From contig NZ_BQXY01000001.1 of NCBI RefSeq assembly GCF_024341905.1, positions 591,013 to 655,012 on the forward strand: DNA of 64,000 bases, read 5' to 3'. Of this stretch, positions 26,542 through 34,597 are shown piece by piece. The position numbers and the translations under genes were made by a program. The stretch is from Clostridium folliculivorans. Its GTDB lineage: Bacteria; Bacillota; Clostridia; Clostridiales; Clostridiaceae. The notes under the pieces were generated by a model. The model saw only the letters and a program-made list of their open reading frames with translations, made no database searches and had not been told where the DNA came from. Positions within the stretch are counted from its first letter, which is position 1; each line of letters opens with the position of its first letter.

Positions 26542-26602
26542 ATACCCCAAAACAGCGTTAGTACTATATGTGGAATATAGTACTAACGCTGTTTTGGGGT
26601 AT
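26542..26602. terminator. 28-bp perfect hairpin
   Basis: 26542-26569 and 26575-26602 are perfect reverse complements (arms begin ATACCCCAAAACAGCG) around a 5-base loop GTGGA. The plus-strand exit is TATAAATATTT and the minus-strand exit TATTTTTATT, so it could terminate transcription in both directions, chiefly on the minus strand, although no minus-strand gene lies upstream. The stem is far longer than needed for a terminator. Confidence 0.7.
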
Positions 26603-26630
26603 AAATATTTTATATAATATAGTAAAAGTG

Positions 26631-26850
26631 AAAATATTTAATATTTAGGATAGGGCTGAAATAAACTTTGAAATAAGATATATGAGCATACCCCATTAAA
26701 GGAAAAAGTATTTTCGTATATATCAGCAAAAGAGTTTAGGTGAATATTTAATGTTTAGGATAGGAATAAAGTGAATTTTGAAATAACTATATAAACCTAC
26801 CCCCTTAAATGGAAAAACGTTTTCGTATATATTAGCAAAAGAGTGTAGGA
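26631..26850 (+). repeat. Two tandem copies of a 110-bp upstream segment
   Basis: TTTAGGATAGG at 26644 recurs at 26754, and the block GGAAAAA..GTTTTCGTATATAT.AGCAAAAGAGT.TAGG recurs near 26701 and 26811, so a segment of about 110 bp is duplicated in tandem with moderate divergence just before the lipoprotein gene at 26860. Each copy could carry one promoter or protein-binding site. Confidence 0.75.
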
Positions 26851-26859
26851 GAGGATGAT

Positions 26860-27234
26860 ATGAAAGGAAAAGTTATTGCATTATTAATAAGTACAGCATT
26901 CTTGTTAGTTGGATGTGGCAGTAAAGGGACTTCAAATAATGTTGTACAGGGAAACAAGGCTAGCAGTGCACAATCAAGCACTACTGAAAATAATAAAACC
27001 CAGTCAAGTTCAGCGCAAGCAAGTACTGCAACGCAAAACGGCACAAATGGACAAGTCGGATCTAGTGTTACTACAGATTCTAACTCTGCTAAGACTAAAA
27101 ATGTAAAAGCTTTGACTCAAGATCAAAAATCAGCGGTAAATCAAAAAGTTGGAACAGCGATGAATAATATAAATGATGCATTACAATCAATACAAAATTT
27201 ACCTGATGTAGATATAAGTGAAGCAAATAAATAG
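26860..27234 (+). CDS. Small low-complexity lipoprotein, unrecognised
   Basis: A 124-residue lipoprotein: signal helix VIALLISTAFLLVGC with lipidated C19, then a Ser/Gln/Asn/Thr-rich linker (about 20-80) and a short helical end (QKSAVNQKVGTAMNNINDALQSIQNLPDVD). AGGAGAGG precedes the ATG. It lies 27 bases before another secreted protein gene, so the two form an operon with a duplicated upstream region. No family is recognised; an extracellular surface-associated role is inferred from the lipobox only. Confidence 0.75.
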   Translation: MKGKVIALLISTAFLLVGCGSKGTSNNVVQGNKASSAQSSTTENNKTQSSSAQASTATQNGTNGQVGSSVTTDSNSAKTKNVKALTQDQKSAVNQKVGTAMNNINDALQSIQNLPDVDISEANK

Positions 27235-27261
27235 AAAAACAAAAATAGGAGGAATAAATTT

Positions 27262-28065
27262 ATGAAAACAAATAAGGTAGTATCTTTAATTATTGCAGGA
27301 TTAATGCTTATGCCAAGCACAATGGTGTATGCAAAAGGAAATGACCACCAATCACACGGAAAAAGTTCTCAAGTAAAGCAACAAGTTACTCAAGTTCAAG
27401 CTACACAAAGTGATTCCGCTGAAGTAACCCATGGAAAAGGAAATTCTCAATCACAAGATTCAAACGAAAATAGCTTGGGAGCTAGTAAAAAAGAAGAAGC
27501 ACAATCTAATAGAGACAATAAGAAACAAGAAATAGCAGCATTTAAATCACAAATAAAATCATTACATACACAGATGACAGCTTTGAGACAGCAAATAATC
27601 CCTTTACAAAAGGAAGTAGGTCAAAAGAAAGAGCAACTACAGACAATATTACAACAATTGGAGTCTGGAGAAAAAACTTTACCTGCAGATATGTTAAATA
27701 CTTTAATAACTGAATCTCAAAAGCTTCTTGGTGACGGAAAAGATTTAAAGGCTACTTCTGGAGTTACAAGCGATGCTACTGAGTCTGAAAATAACTTAAA
27801 AGGCGGCAAGTTTGGTAATGCTGTTACTTCATTGAACAATGTAATTGCAAAGTTTCAGGCAAGACTTACTGCACTTAAGCAACTTAATATAGACCTTGAT
27901 GCAATGCTTGCAATAGCTAATCAAGCTACAACTCCAGCACCAACAGACTCAACACAACCATCTACATCAACTGGAGATACTTCAAATGCAACAACTACAC
28001 AGCCTACAGATAGTACCACTACACAACCTGTAGATAACACAGCTACATCTACTACAGCTAATTAG
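27262..28065 (+). CDS. Secreted coiled-coil protein, unrecognised
   Basis: A 267-residue exported protein. A signal peptide (KVVSLIIAGLMLMPSTMVYA, cleavage after AYA near 25) is followed by a Gln/Ser/His-rich stretch, a long coiled-coil helix (about 90-140: QIKSLHTQMTALRQQIIPLQ), a second helical part (about 150-220) and a Pro/Thr/Ser-rich tail of TQPTDST-like units. There is no anchor motif, so it is probably released or wall-associated. TAGGAGGA precedes the ATG. It shares the operon with the lipoprotein at 26860. I recognise no domain with known activity. Confidence 0.75.
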   Translation: MKTNKVVSLIIAGLMLMPSTMVYAKGNDHQSHGKSSQVKQQVTQVQATQSDSAEVTHGKGNSQSQDSNENSLGASKKEEAQSNRDNKKQEIAAFKSQIKSLHTQMTALRQQIIPLQKEVGQKKEQLQTILQQLESGEKTLPADMLNTLITESQKLLGDGKDLKATSGVTSDATESENNLKGGKFGNAVTSLNNVIAKFQARLTALKQLNIDLDAMLAIANQATTPAPTDSTQPSTSTGDTSNATTTQPTDSTTTQPVDNTATSTTAN

Positions 28066-28126
28066 TAATATAACCCAGTGAAAACAGGTAGATGATTTTT
28101 GTATAATATCAAAATATTATAGGTAG

Positions 28127-28173
28127 AAAAAAAGCAGTTAAGGATAATTAGTAGTTATTCTTAGCTGCTTTTT
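28127..28173. terminator. Bidirectional terminator between convergent genes
   Basis: AAAAAGCAG.TTAAGGATAA pairs with TTATTCTTA.GCTGCTTTTT; A-rich and T-rich flanks let it stop transcription from both the secreted-protein operon and the convergent GH43 gene. Confidence 0.8.
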
Positions 28174-28184
28174 CATTATATGGG

Positions 28185-29231
28185 TTAATCCTGCTTGGGT
28201 GTACCTGAAGGAGCCTCAATAGGCTTTTTAAGATTAATAGGTTCGCCAAATTTAGGATAATCATTTTCCCAGGTGAATTTTTGAGCTCTAATACTTCGGC
28301 CATCCCATCCGCCATTAGCTGCTTCGCAAGCATGATACACAATCCAATCTTCACTGCCATCAGGTGATTTTACAAAGGATGCATGACCTGGACCATATGC
28401 AGTTTCGGTTTTAGAAAAAACAGGCCCTGATTTTTTCCAAGAAGAGGGGTTGAGTACATCTCCATCCGTATTAGTTAAAAGACCAAGGCAGTAATCTTCA
28501 GTCCAACTTCCGCTGGCAGAGTAAACTATATGGATGGTATTGCCTTTTTTTAATATCTCTGGACCTTCATTTACATAAGGTTGTCCGATTGTCTCCCAAG
28601 GTTCTTCAGGCTTAGATAGAAGTATTCTTTTTCCGGATATTGTATATGGATTGCTCATTTCTGCGATATATAAATTTTGGCTTACGTTTGTATCACCGTC
28701 CCATCCAGACCAAATAAAATACAATTTACCTTTGTTCTCTAGCACAGTTCCGTCTATGGCCCATTTGTTTGTATCGTCTCCTACTTTACCTTTAAAAATA
28801 TATTCTCCTTGTGGCTCTTCAGTTTTGCTCTCCAATACATACATTCTATGATTTTCATTTTTTCCACCATCTGCTGCAAAATAGATATACCATTTATTAT
28901 TTATTAAATGTAATTCAGGTGCCCAAGTTTCTTTTGAATACTCTTTGCCTAAAGGTGATGTCCAAACGTTTACAGGTGTTTCAACATCGATATCTTGAAG
29001 TCTCTTAGTTTTAGTTACAAAGATTTTATTGTTTCCATTTGAATAGCAGTAATAGTAATATCCATCTTTTTGTACAACCCAAGGGTCAGCACTTGGAGCA
29101 GATCTAATTGGATTTGTAAAAGTTTCTTTCATCTCTTTTTTACCTCCTGCGAAATTATAGGCTAATGTAATTGCTGAGATTAATAACACAGCAAAAATTA
29201 ACATAAATGCAAACAGTCTAGATTTTTTCAT
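28185..29231 (-). CDS. Exported glycoside hydrolase family 43 enzyme
   Basis: A 348-residue five-bladed beta-propeller hydrolase. The three acidic catalytic residues are visible: base D49 in SADPWV, pKa modulator D160 in WAIDGTV, and acid E222 in NEGPEI. This is the pattern of GH43 alpha-L-arabinofuranosidases and related arabinan- or xylan-trimming enzymes. Residues 4-27 form a hydrophobic export segment without a lipobox cysteine, so it is secreted or membrane-anchored and acts outside the cell. GGAGG precedes the ATG. It fits supply of arabinose for the AraK pathway (inference). Exact linkage specificity is not deducible. Confidence 0.88.
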   Translation of the reverse strand: MKKSRLFAFMLIFAVLLISAITLAYNFAGGKKEMKETFTNPIRSAPSADPWVVQKDGYYYYCYSNGNNKIFVTKTKRLQDIDVETPVNVWTSPLGKEYSKETWAPELHLINNKWYIYFAADGGKNENHRMYVLESKTEEPQGEYIFKGKVGDDTNKWAIDGTVLENKGKLYFIWSGWDGDTNVSQNLYIAEMSNPYTISGKRILLSKPEEPWETIGQPYVNEGPEILKKGNTIHIVYSASGSWTEDYCLGLLTNTDGDVLNPSSWKKSGPVFSKTETAYGPGHASFVKSPDGSEDWIVYHACEAANGGWDGRSIRAQKFTWENDYPKFGEPINLKKPIEAPSGTPKQD

Positions 29232-29509
29232 AAAACACCTCCTTCGATACAGTTATATTATAATACATTCTATGGTAAAATATAACATAAATATTACATT
29301 AAAACCATAAATTTGGATGTATTTACATTATTAAATTAAAAAAGAGATTTGCATCGATATTGTTATAAAAAATATACGTTAAATGGCTTAATGGTTCAGT
29401 TTATATGCTGAATAAAATTGTTCTTTTGTCTAATATTTGAGCATAGAATTGTAGAAGAGCATAAGATTAAAAACTTAGTTTAATGTCCATTTTGAACAAT
29501 AAATATGTA

Positions 29510-29578
29510 AATAAACATTTTTTAATTCTAACCAATAACTCATATAACATCTTTTGTGAAAACGCTTAATTTCAATAG
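29510..29578 (+). repeat. 60-base intergenic repeat, copy 2
   Basis: Counterpart of 25898-25965, located about 55 bases before the alpha-mannosidase start. The spacer 29232-29632 holds this repeat and the cre-like site; no other gene is seen. Confidence 0.5.
29555..29569 (+). promoter_or_regulatory. cre-like site upstream of the alpha-mannosidase
   Basis: TGTGAAAACGCTTAA contains the TGAAAACGCTT core of a catabolite-responsive element, suggesting CcpA control of the mannosidase gene at 29633. Confidence 0.5.
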
Positions 29579-29632
29579 TTTATTATTTATATAATCAGAC
29601 AGTAATTTTTAAATAATGAAAGGAAGAGAGTT

Positions 29633-32600
29633 ATGTATTTTGCTATTGAGAGAATAAAGAGGATTTTATCAGAACTTAAGGATTACATCTGCATTAATAG
29701 ATTAGACATTGATAACTACAAAATGAAGTCTTGTGGATATAATGAATTTTCACTTCTAAATGAAGAGACAGATCAATGGGATGCTTTTGGAAAAGGACAA
29801 TTATGGGGAGGTAGGAACAAACACTTTTGGTTTAAAAAAAAGATTATTATACCTAAAGAATATGAAGGGAAAACAGTTGTTTACGAGGTAACTACAGGTA
29901 AAGAGGGGGAGTGGGATGCTACAAATCCTCAATTTTTAGTATATGTAAATGGAAGCTTAGCTCAAGGCTTGGATGTTAATCACAGGCAGATTTTGCTGAC
30001 TGACAATGCAAAGGCAGATGAAAGCTACGAGATTGCATTATATGCATATTCAGGAATGTTAGAAAGTTTAGTGGAGCTAAATACGTTTATTGCCATCCTT
30101 GAAAAAGAGACAGAGAAATTATACTATAACATAAAAGTACCGATAGAAGTAGCAGAACTGTTAGAGGAGGATGATAAAAGAAGGATCAATATATTGAGCT
30201 TTATGACAGAAGCTGTAAATATGTTGGATATCAGAATAGCTCTAAATGAAAGCTACTATAAGTCTATAGAAGAAGCCAATAAATATTTAGACGAAGAATT
30301 CTATAGCAAGTATTGTGGAAATGATGATGTTGTTGAAGTATGCGTTGGACACACTCATATTGATGTAGCTTGGTTGTGGACCTTAGCTCAAACAAGGGAA
30401 AAGGCAGCGAGAAGTTTTTCTACAGTTTTAAGATTAATGGAAAAATACCCAGAATATATTTTCATGTCCAGTCAACCTCAGCTATATAAGTTTGTTAAAG
30501 AAGATCATCCAGAAATATATGAACACATAAAAGACAAGGTTAAGGAAGGTCGCTGGGAGGTTGAAGGAGCCATGTGGTTGGAAGCTGATTGCAACTTAAC
30601 CTCTGGAGAATCTTTGGTCAGGCAGATAATCCATGGTAAGAACTTTTTTAAGTGTGAGTTTGGAATAGATAGTAAGCTTTTATGGTTGCCGGATGTTTTT
30701 GGATATAGTGCAGCTCTCCCTCAAATTCTACAAAAGAGTGGAGTAAATTACTTTATGACAACAAAGATAAGCTGGAATGAATACAATAAGATGCCATATG
30801 ATACTTTTACTTGGAGAGGAATAGATGGTTCAGAGGTTTTGACTCATTTTATATCTACAACTGATTATAAAAAAGATGGAAGACCTGGGACGGGCACTAC
30901 CTACAATGGTAATACTAATGCGTCGCAGATTATGGGCTGCTATCAGAGATATCAGCAGAAGGAGATAAATAGTGAGGTTTTAAATTGCTTTGGATATGGA
31001 GATGGTGGTGGAGGTGCAACAAAGGAAATGCTAGAAATGGCAAAGCGTTTCGAAAAAGGTATACCAGGTGCTCCTAAGGTTAAGATGGGAAAAGCTTTAG
31101 ATTTTTTTAATAACTTAAATGAAAATGTTAAAGAAAATAATAAGCTTCCTAAATGGGTAGGAGAGCTTTATCTTGAATATCATAGAGGAACCTATACTTC
31201 AATGGCCAGAAATAAGAGGTATAATAGAAAAACTGAATTCTTAAATTTAGAAGCAGAGATGCTTTCAACCTTGAGTAGTATTGAAGTTGGAACTAAATAT
31301 CCTACTGATGAACTGAAAGGATGCTGGGAAACTACACTATTAAATCAGTTTCACGATATAATTCCAGGATCATCAATTAAGGAAGTATATGAGGATTCTA
31401 AAACACAATATGAAAAAATAAATGAAACCGCAAAGAGAATTATAAATACAGCAGTAGCTAATATCGCTTCAAAACTGGAACTATCAGAAACCTCTGTTGT
31501 AGTATTTAACCATTTAGGCTTTTCAAGAAATGATATAGCTGAGTTTGAACTTCCTAGAGGATGGAACAATGCTAAGGTATTTGATGGAGAGAGTCTTATT
31601 GAATCCCAGAAAATAGATGATAATAAGATTGTGTTTTATGCACAAAATATACCAGCAAAGGGGTACAAAACCTTTAGCATTAGGAAAACACAGGAAGTAG
31701 AGATTGAGGACTCTTTCATTAAAATTGGAACTAAAAACATAGAAACAGAGTTTTTCAAAATACAATTAGATGAGAAGGCCCATTTTATTTCAATATATGA
31801 CAAGTTAAATGAAAGAGAAGTATTACAAGAAGGGCAAAGAGGAAATGTGATACAGGCTTTTGAAGATAAACCACATAACTGGGATGCTTGGGATATTAAT
31901 ATCTACTATCAAGAGAAGATGTGGGAGATAGATGATGTTTCTAGTATTAAGGTTATAGAAAAGGGAAATGTAAGGTCTTGTTTAGAGATTAGTAGAAAGT
32001 TCTTAAATTCCACATTGATTCAAAAGATTTATATATATAAAGACGTTCCAAGGATAGACTTTGAAAATGAAATAGATTGGAAGGAAAGACACATACTTTT
32101 GAAAGTAGCTTTTCCAGTAGATGTCCATGCAGATAAGGCCACCTATGAGATACAGTATGGAAATGTAGAAAGGCCTACTCATTGGAATACCAGCTGGGAT
32201 TATGCTCGTTTTGAAGTATGCGCACACAAATGGGCTGATTTATCTGAGGGAGGATACGGTGTGAGTCTTTTGAACGATTGTAAGTATGGTCATGATATAA
32301 AAGATTCTGTGATGAGATTGTCACTTTTGAAATCTCCTTCATATCCTAATATTGATGCAGATAGAGAAATACACAAGTTTACCTACTCTCTTTATCCACA
32401 TAGTGGAGACTTTAAGGAAGCTGGCACAGCTCAAATGGCATATAATCTTAATAGTCCTCTTACTACAAAAGTGGAGGAAGCTCATAGTGGGAAGTTACCG
32501 CTACAAATGTCACTTTTCAGTGTTGATAAAGAAAATGTAATTGTAGAGGTAGCAAAGCAAGCTGAGGGAAGCGAAGATGTTATAGTAAGAATGTACGAGT

Positions 32601-32764
32601 ATCAAAATAAGAGGACAAAAGTAAAGTGTAGTACTTTAAATGTATTTAAAAGTATATTTGAGTGCGACTTGATGGAAAATGACCTTGAAGAAATTGGTAT
32701 TGAGGATGGAAAGTTTAGTTTTGAAATAAAACCTTATGAGATAAAGACATTCAAGCTTAAGTAG
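29633..32764 (+). CDS. Glycoside hydrolase family 38 alpha-mannosidase
   Basis: A 1043-residue cytoplasmic enzyme removing alpha-linked mannose. The zinc-binding HxD motif is H242-x-D244 in GHTHIDVAWLW, and the catalytic nucleophile D354 lies in LWLPDVFGYSAALPQ. An N-terminal beta domain (about 1-230), the catalytic barrel, the middle helical bundle and a long C-terminal beta region match bacterial and yeast-vacuole-type class II mannosidases, whose usual length is about 1000-1050. No signal peptide is present. GGAAGAGAG precedes the ATG. It is a single-gene unit with its own cre-like site and terminator; substrates would be imported mannosides or glycan fragments. Confidence 0.93.
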   Translation: MYFAIERIKRILSELKDYICINRLDIDNYKMKSCGYNEFSLLNEETDQWDAFGKGQLWGGRNKHFWFKKKIIIPKEYEGKTVVYEVTTGKEGEWDATNPQFLVYVNGSLAQGLDVNHRQILLTDNAKADESYEIALYAYSGMLESLVELNTFIAILEKETEKLYYNIKVPIEVAELLEEDDKRRINILSFMTEAVNMLDIRIALNESYYKSIEEANKYLDEEFYSKYCGNDDVVEVCVGHTHIDVAWLWTLAQTREKAARSFSTVLRLMEKYPEYIFMSSQPQLYKFVKEDHPEIYEHIKDKVKEGRWEVEGAMWLEADCNLTSGESLVRQIIHGKNFFKCEFGIDSKLLWLPDVFGYSAALPQILQKSGVNYFMTTKISWNEYNKMPYDTFTWRGIDGSEVLTHFISTTDYKKDGRPGTGTTYNGNTNASQIMGCYQRYQQKEINSEVLNCFGYGDGGGGATKEMLEMAKRFEKGIPGAPKVKMGKALDFFNNLNENVKENNKLPKWVGELYLEYHRGTYTSMARNKRYNRKTEFLNLEAEMLSTLSSIEVGTKYPTDELKGCWETTLLNQFHDIIPGSSIKEVYEDSKTQYEKINETAKRIINTAVANIASKLELSETSVVVFNHLGFSRNDIAEFELPRGWNNAKVFDGESLIESQKIDDNKIVFYAQNIPAKGYKTFSIRKTQEVEIEDSFIKIGTKNIETEFFKIQLDEKAHFISIYDKLNEREVLQEGQRGNVIQAFEDKPHNWDAWDINIYYQEKMWEIDDVSSIKVIEKGNVRSCLEISRKFLNSTLIQKIYIYKDVPRIDFENEIDWKERHILLKVAFPVDVHADKATYEIQYGNVERPTHWNTSWDYARFEVCAHKWADLSEGGYGVSLLNDCKYGHDIKDSVMRLSLLKSPSYPNIDADREIHKFTYSLYPHSGDFKEAGTAQMAYNLNSPLTTKVEEAHSGKLPLQMSLFSVDKENVIVEVAKQAEGSEDVIVRMYEYQNKRTKVKCSTLNVFKSIFECDLMENDLEEIGIEDGKFSFEIKPYEIKTFKLK

Positions 32765-32850
32765 AGAATATAAATTTAATTTACTTTATAGTAAGTACTT
32801 GGATGTCAGAATTTGATTGGATGTATTAATAAGGTATAGTTTTAAAAGTT

Positions 32851-32890
32851 ATGCCAGCATCGATTAACGTTGATGCTGGTATGTTTTTTT
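32851..32890 (+). terminator. Terminator of the alpha-mannosidase gene
   Basis: ATGCCAGCATC pairs with GATGCTGGTAT, followed by seven Ts. Confidence 0.88.
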
Positions 32891-32911
32891 ACAAAAAGCT
32901 ATAAATAATGA

Positions 32912-32940
32912 TTGACGATATTACTAATTAGTAATATAAT
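32912..32940 (+). promoter_or_regulatory. MarR promoter with 20-bp perfect palindrome in the spacer
   Basis: TTGACG (32912-32917) and TATAAT (32935-32940) are 17 bp apart. The spacer and first -10 bases form the perfect palindrome ATATTACTAATTAGTAATAT (32918-32937). Transcription should start near 32947-32948, on the ATG of the MarR gene, so the mRNA appears leaderless. A second copy of the palindrome lies at 33421. Confidence 0.85.
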
Positions 32941-32947
32941 TCATAGC

Positions 32948-33394
32948 ATGGATAAAAAAAAGATATCATATGGTAAACTCAATGACTTAAATTTAAAGGT
33001 TGTAATCGCGCTAAACAGAGCAACTCAACATGTACATAAAAAAGAACTAAAAATAATCAAAGAGGGAGGACTAACATTTTCTCAATTTGGTGTTCTTGAG
33101 CTCTTGTATCATAAAGGTGATTTAAGAATTTCTGAAATTCTTGAAAAAATTCTAGCTACTGGAGGTAATATGACTGTTGTCATAGATAATTTAGCTAAGG
33201 ATGGACTTGTTACGAGATGTAGTGACCCAAATGACAGACGAGTTAATTTGATTAGTATTACAGAAAAAGGAAAGAAGCTTATGAGAGATCTTTTTCCTAA
33301 ACATGTAGAAAATATAAATGAGATATTAAGTGAATTATCTCAAAGTGAAAAAGAAACTTTAATTAGTATATTAAAGAAATTGCAAGGTGTATAA
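32948..33394 (+). CDS. MarR-family regulator, leaderless
   Basis: A 148-residue MarR winged-helix regulator (about 30-125: LTFSQFGVLELLYHKGDLRISEILEKI, then the wing LVTRCSDPNDRRVNLISITEKG). A frame from TTG 32912 is excluded because that TTG is the promoter -35; ATG 32948 directly follows the expected transcription start and no ribosome site precedes it. There is no cysteine in the helices usual for thiol-sensing MarR proteins except C in TRCSDP. The operator in its own promoter and another before the [2Fe-2S] protein gene imply autoregulation and control of the stress cluster downstream. Confidence 0.85.
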   Translation: MDKKKISYGKLNDLNLKVVIALNRATQHVHKKELKIIKEGGLTFSQFGVLELLYHKGDLRISEILEKILATGGNMTVVIDNLAKDGLVTRCSDPNDRRVNLISITEKGKKLMRDLFPKHVENINEILSELSQSEKETLISILKKLQGV

Positions 33395-33420
33395 CAAGAT
33401 ACACCTTTTATTCTGAAGAT

Positions 33421-33440
33421 ATACTACTAATTAGTAATAT
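33421..33440. promoter_or_regulatory. Second MarR operator
   Basis: ATACTACTAATTAGTAATAT differs from the palindrome at 32918 in one base. It lies about 190 bases before the tandem [2Fe-2S] protein gene; TATAGT at 33445-33450 may be the associated -10. Nothing else is evident in 33441-33600. Confidence 0.75.
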
Positions 33441-33612
33441 ACTATATAGTAACACTAAAAGCTTAATATACATAAGCATAATCGTTTTTATAACAAACTG
33501 AAACTATAAAAATTATAGAAGTTTAAAAAGAAACATTATTATAAGATATAAATTTAAATTTATATATAGCCAAATAGTACATTAAATTATTTTAAACATG
33601 GGAGATAAAACA

Positions 33613-34023
33613 ATGATAAAATCATTAATTTCAAAATTCTTTAAATCTAAAGGGGAAGATAAAATGGAAAACAAAGTAGTGTGTGGATGTTATAACGTTA
33701 CTGTACAAGATTTGAATAATGCAATTAAAAATGGAGCTAAATCCTTTGAAGAAGTACAAGACATTACAAAGGTAGGTACTGGTTGTGGTAAGTGTATTAA
33801 TGGTAATAAAGAATTGGTAAATGAATTAATAATTAAAAAGAAAATAGATGAGAACCAAATTGTATGCGGATGCTTTAAGGTTACTGCACAAGATATAGTT
33901 GCGGCTGTAAAGAATGGTGCAAAATCTTTTGAAGAAGTACAAGCTGTTACTAAGATAGGTACTGGCTGTGGAGGATGTATTGAAGGTAATAAAGCATTAG
34001 TAAGTTATTTACTAAAAAAGTAA
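33613..34023 (+). CDS. Tandem BFD-like [2Fe-2S] protein
   Basis: A 136-residue protein made of two similar bacterioferritin-associated-ferredoxin-like domains. Each has the cluster ligands C-x-C about 33 residues before C-x2-C: CGCYNVT ... GTGCGKC and CGCFKVT ... GTGCGGC. Family members transfer electrons or clusters, for example in iron release and nitrite or NO reduction. The frame is open from ATG 33598, but GGGAGA before ATG 33613 is better placed; ATG 33664 with AAAGGGGAAG would give the two domains alone. It lies behind the second MarR operator and heads a run of redox genes. Confidence 0.8.
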   Translation: MIKSLISKFFKSKGEDKMENKVVCGCYNVTVQDLNNAIKNGAKSFEEVQDITKVGTGCGKCINGNKELVNELIIKKKIDENQIVCGCFKVTAQDIVAAVKNGAKSFEEVQAVTKIGTGCGGCIEGNKALVSYLLKK

Positions 34024-34042
34024 TATTCTAAATTTATATAAT

Positions 34043-34083
34043 ATTAGAGACTATGATTGCGTCTAGCGGTTATAGTCTCTAAT
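34043..34083 (+). terminator. Hairpin after the [2Fe-2S] protein gene
   Basis: ATTAGAGACTAT pairs with ATAGTCTCTAAT (12 bp). The exit AATAAATTG has no T-run, so it may be a partial stop or a stability element ahead of the next gene. Confidence 0.55.
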
Positions 34084-34160
34084 AAATTGTGAAGTTTAAG
34101 TAAATATTGGTTGAAGAAATTTTTATGTAAATAAGGTAACGCAAAGAAGGGGAATATAAT

Positions 34161-34592
34161 ATGGATTATTTAAATAATGTTGAAAAAAGTGTTAAAGAAA
34201 TATGTAATGATTGCTGTCATAATGGAACTGACAAGTGTAACTATAGAATGTGTAATATTGGCTTTGTTGAGTATGTAGCAAAGAAAAGTAAAGATAATTC
34301 TATATATGCCACACCTGATGGAGAAAACTTAATACCTAAAAATGATTTCAAGTATTATGATGAAAAAGTCATTGCTAGTAGCATTGCTAATACATGTAGA
34401 TTATGCAAGAATTGCAATGAAAATCACAATGAAAGTTGTGTTATATCCCTAATCAGACGTTCCTTGGAATATACAAAATTAGAAAATAAGGTTGTATATC
34501 CAGGTAATGTAATAATGTATTTAGCTGGAGTATCAAAGCAAAAGCCAGAGTTTGCTGAATTAATAAAAGAAGAATATATGAGAATTGGGTAA
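34161..34592 (+). CDS. Cys-rich protein, unrecognised
   Basis: A 143-residue cytoplasmic protein with two cysteine clusters: near residues 14-31 (CNDCCHNGTDKCNYRMC) and 81-98 (CRLCKNCNENHNESC). The spacings (C-x2-CC ... C-x4-C, and C-x2-C-x2-C ... C) suggest two metal or Fe-S sites; the halves look loosely repeated. AAGGGGAA precedes the ATG. The nitroreductase gene follows after 5 bases, so it is in that operon. Position in a redox cluster suggests a part in electron transfer or NO/oxidant handling (inference only). I recognise no named family. Confidence 0.65.
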   Translation: MDYLNNVEKSVKEICNDCCHNGTDKCNYRMCNIGFVEYVAKKSKDNSIYATPDGENLIPKNDFKYYDEKVIASSIANTCRLCKNCNENHNESCVISLIRRSLEYTKLENKVVYPGNVIMYLAGVSKQKPEFAELIKEEYMRIG

Positions 34593-34597
34593 TCTTA

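Noticed and set aside
32912..32947. Upstream TTG start for the MarR gene
   Set aside because: That TTG is the promoter -35 and would lie upstream of the transcription start; ATG 32948 is the workable start.
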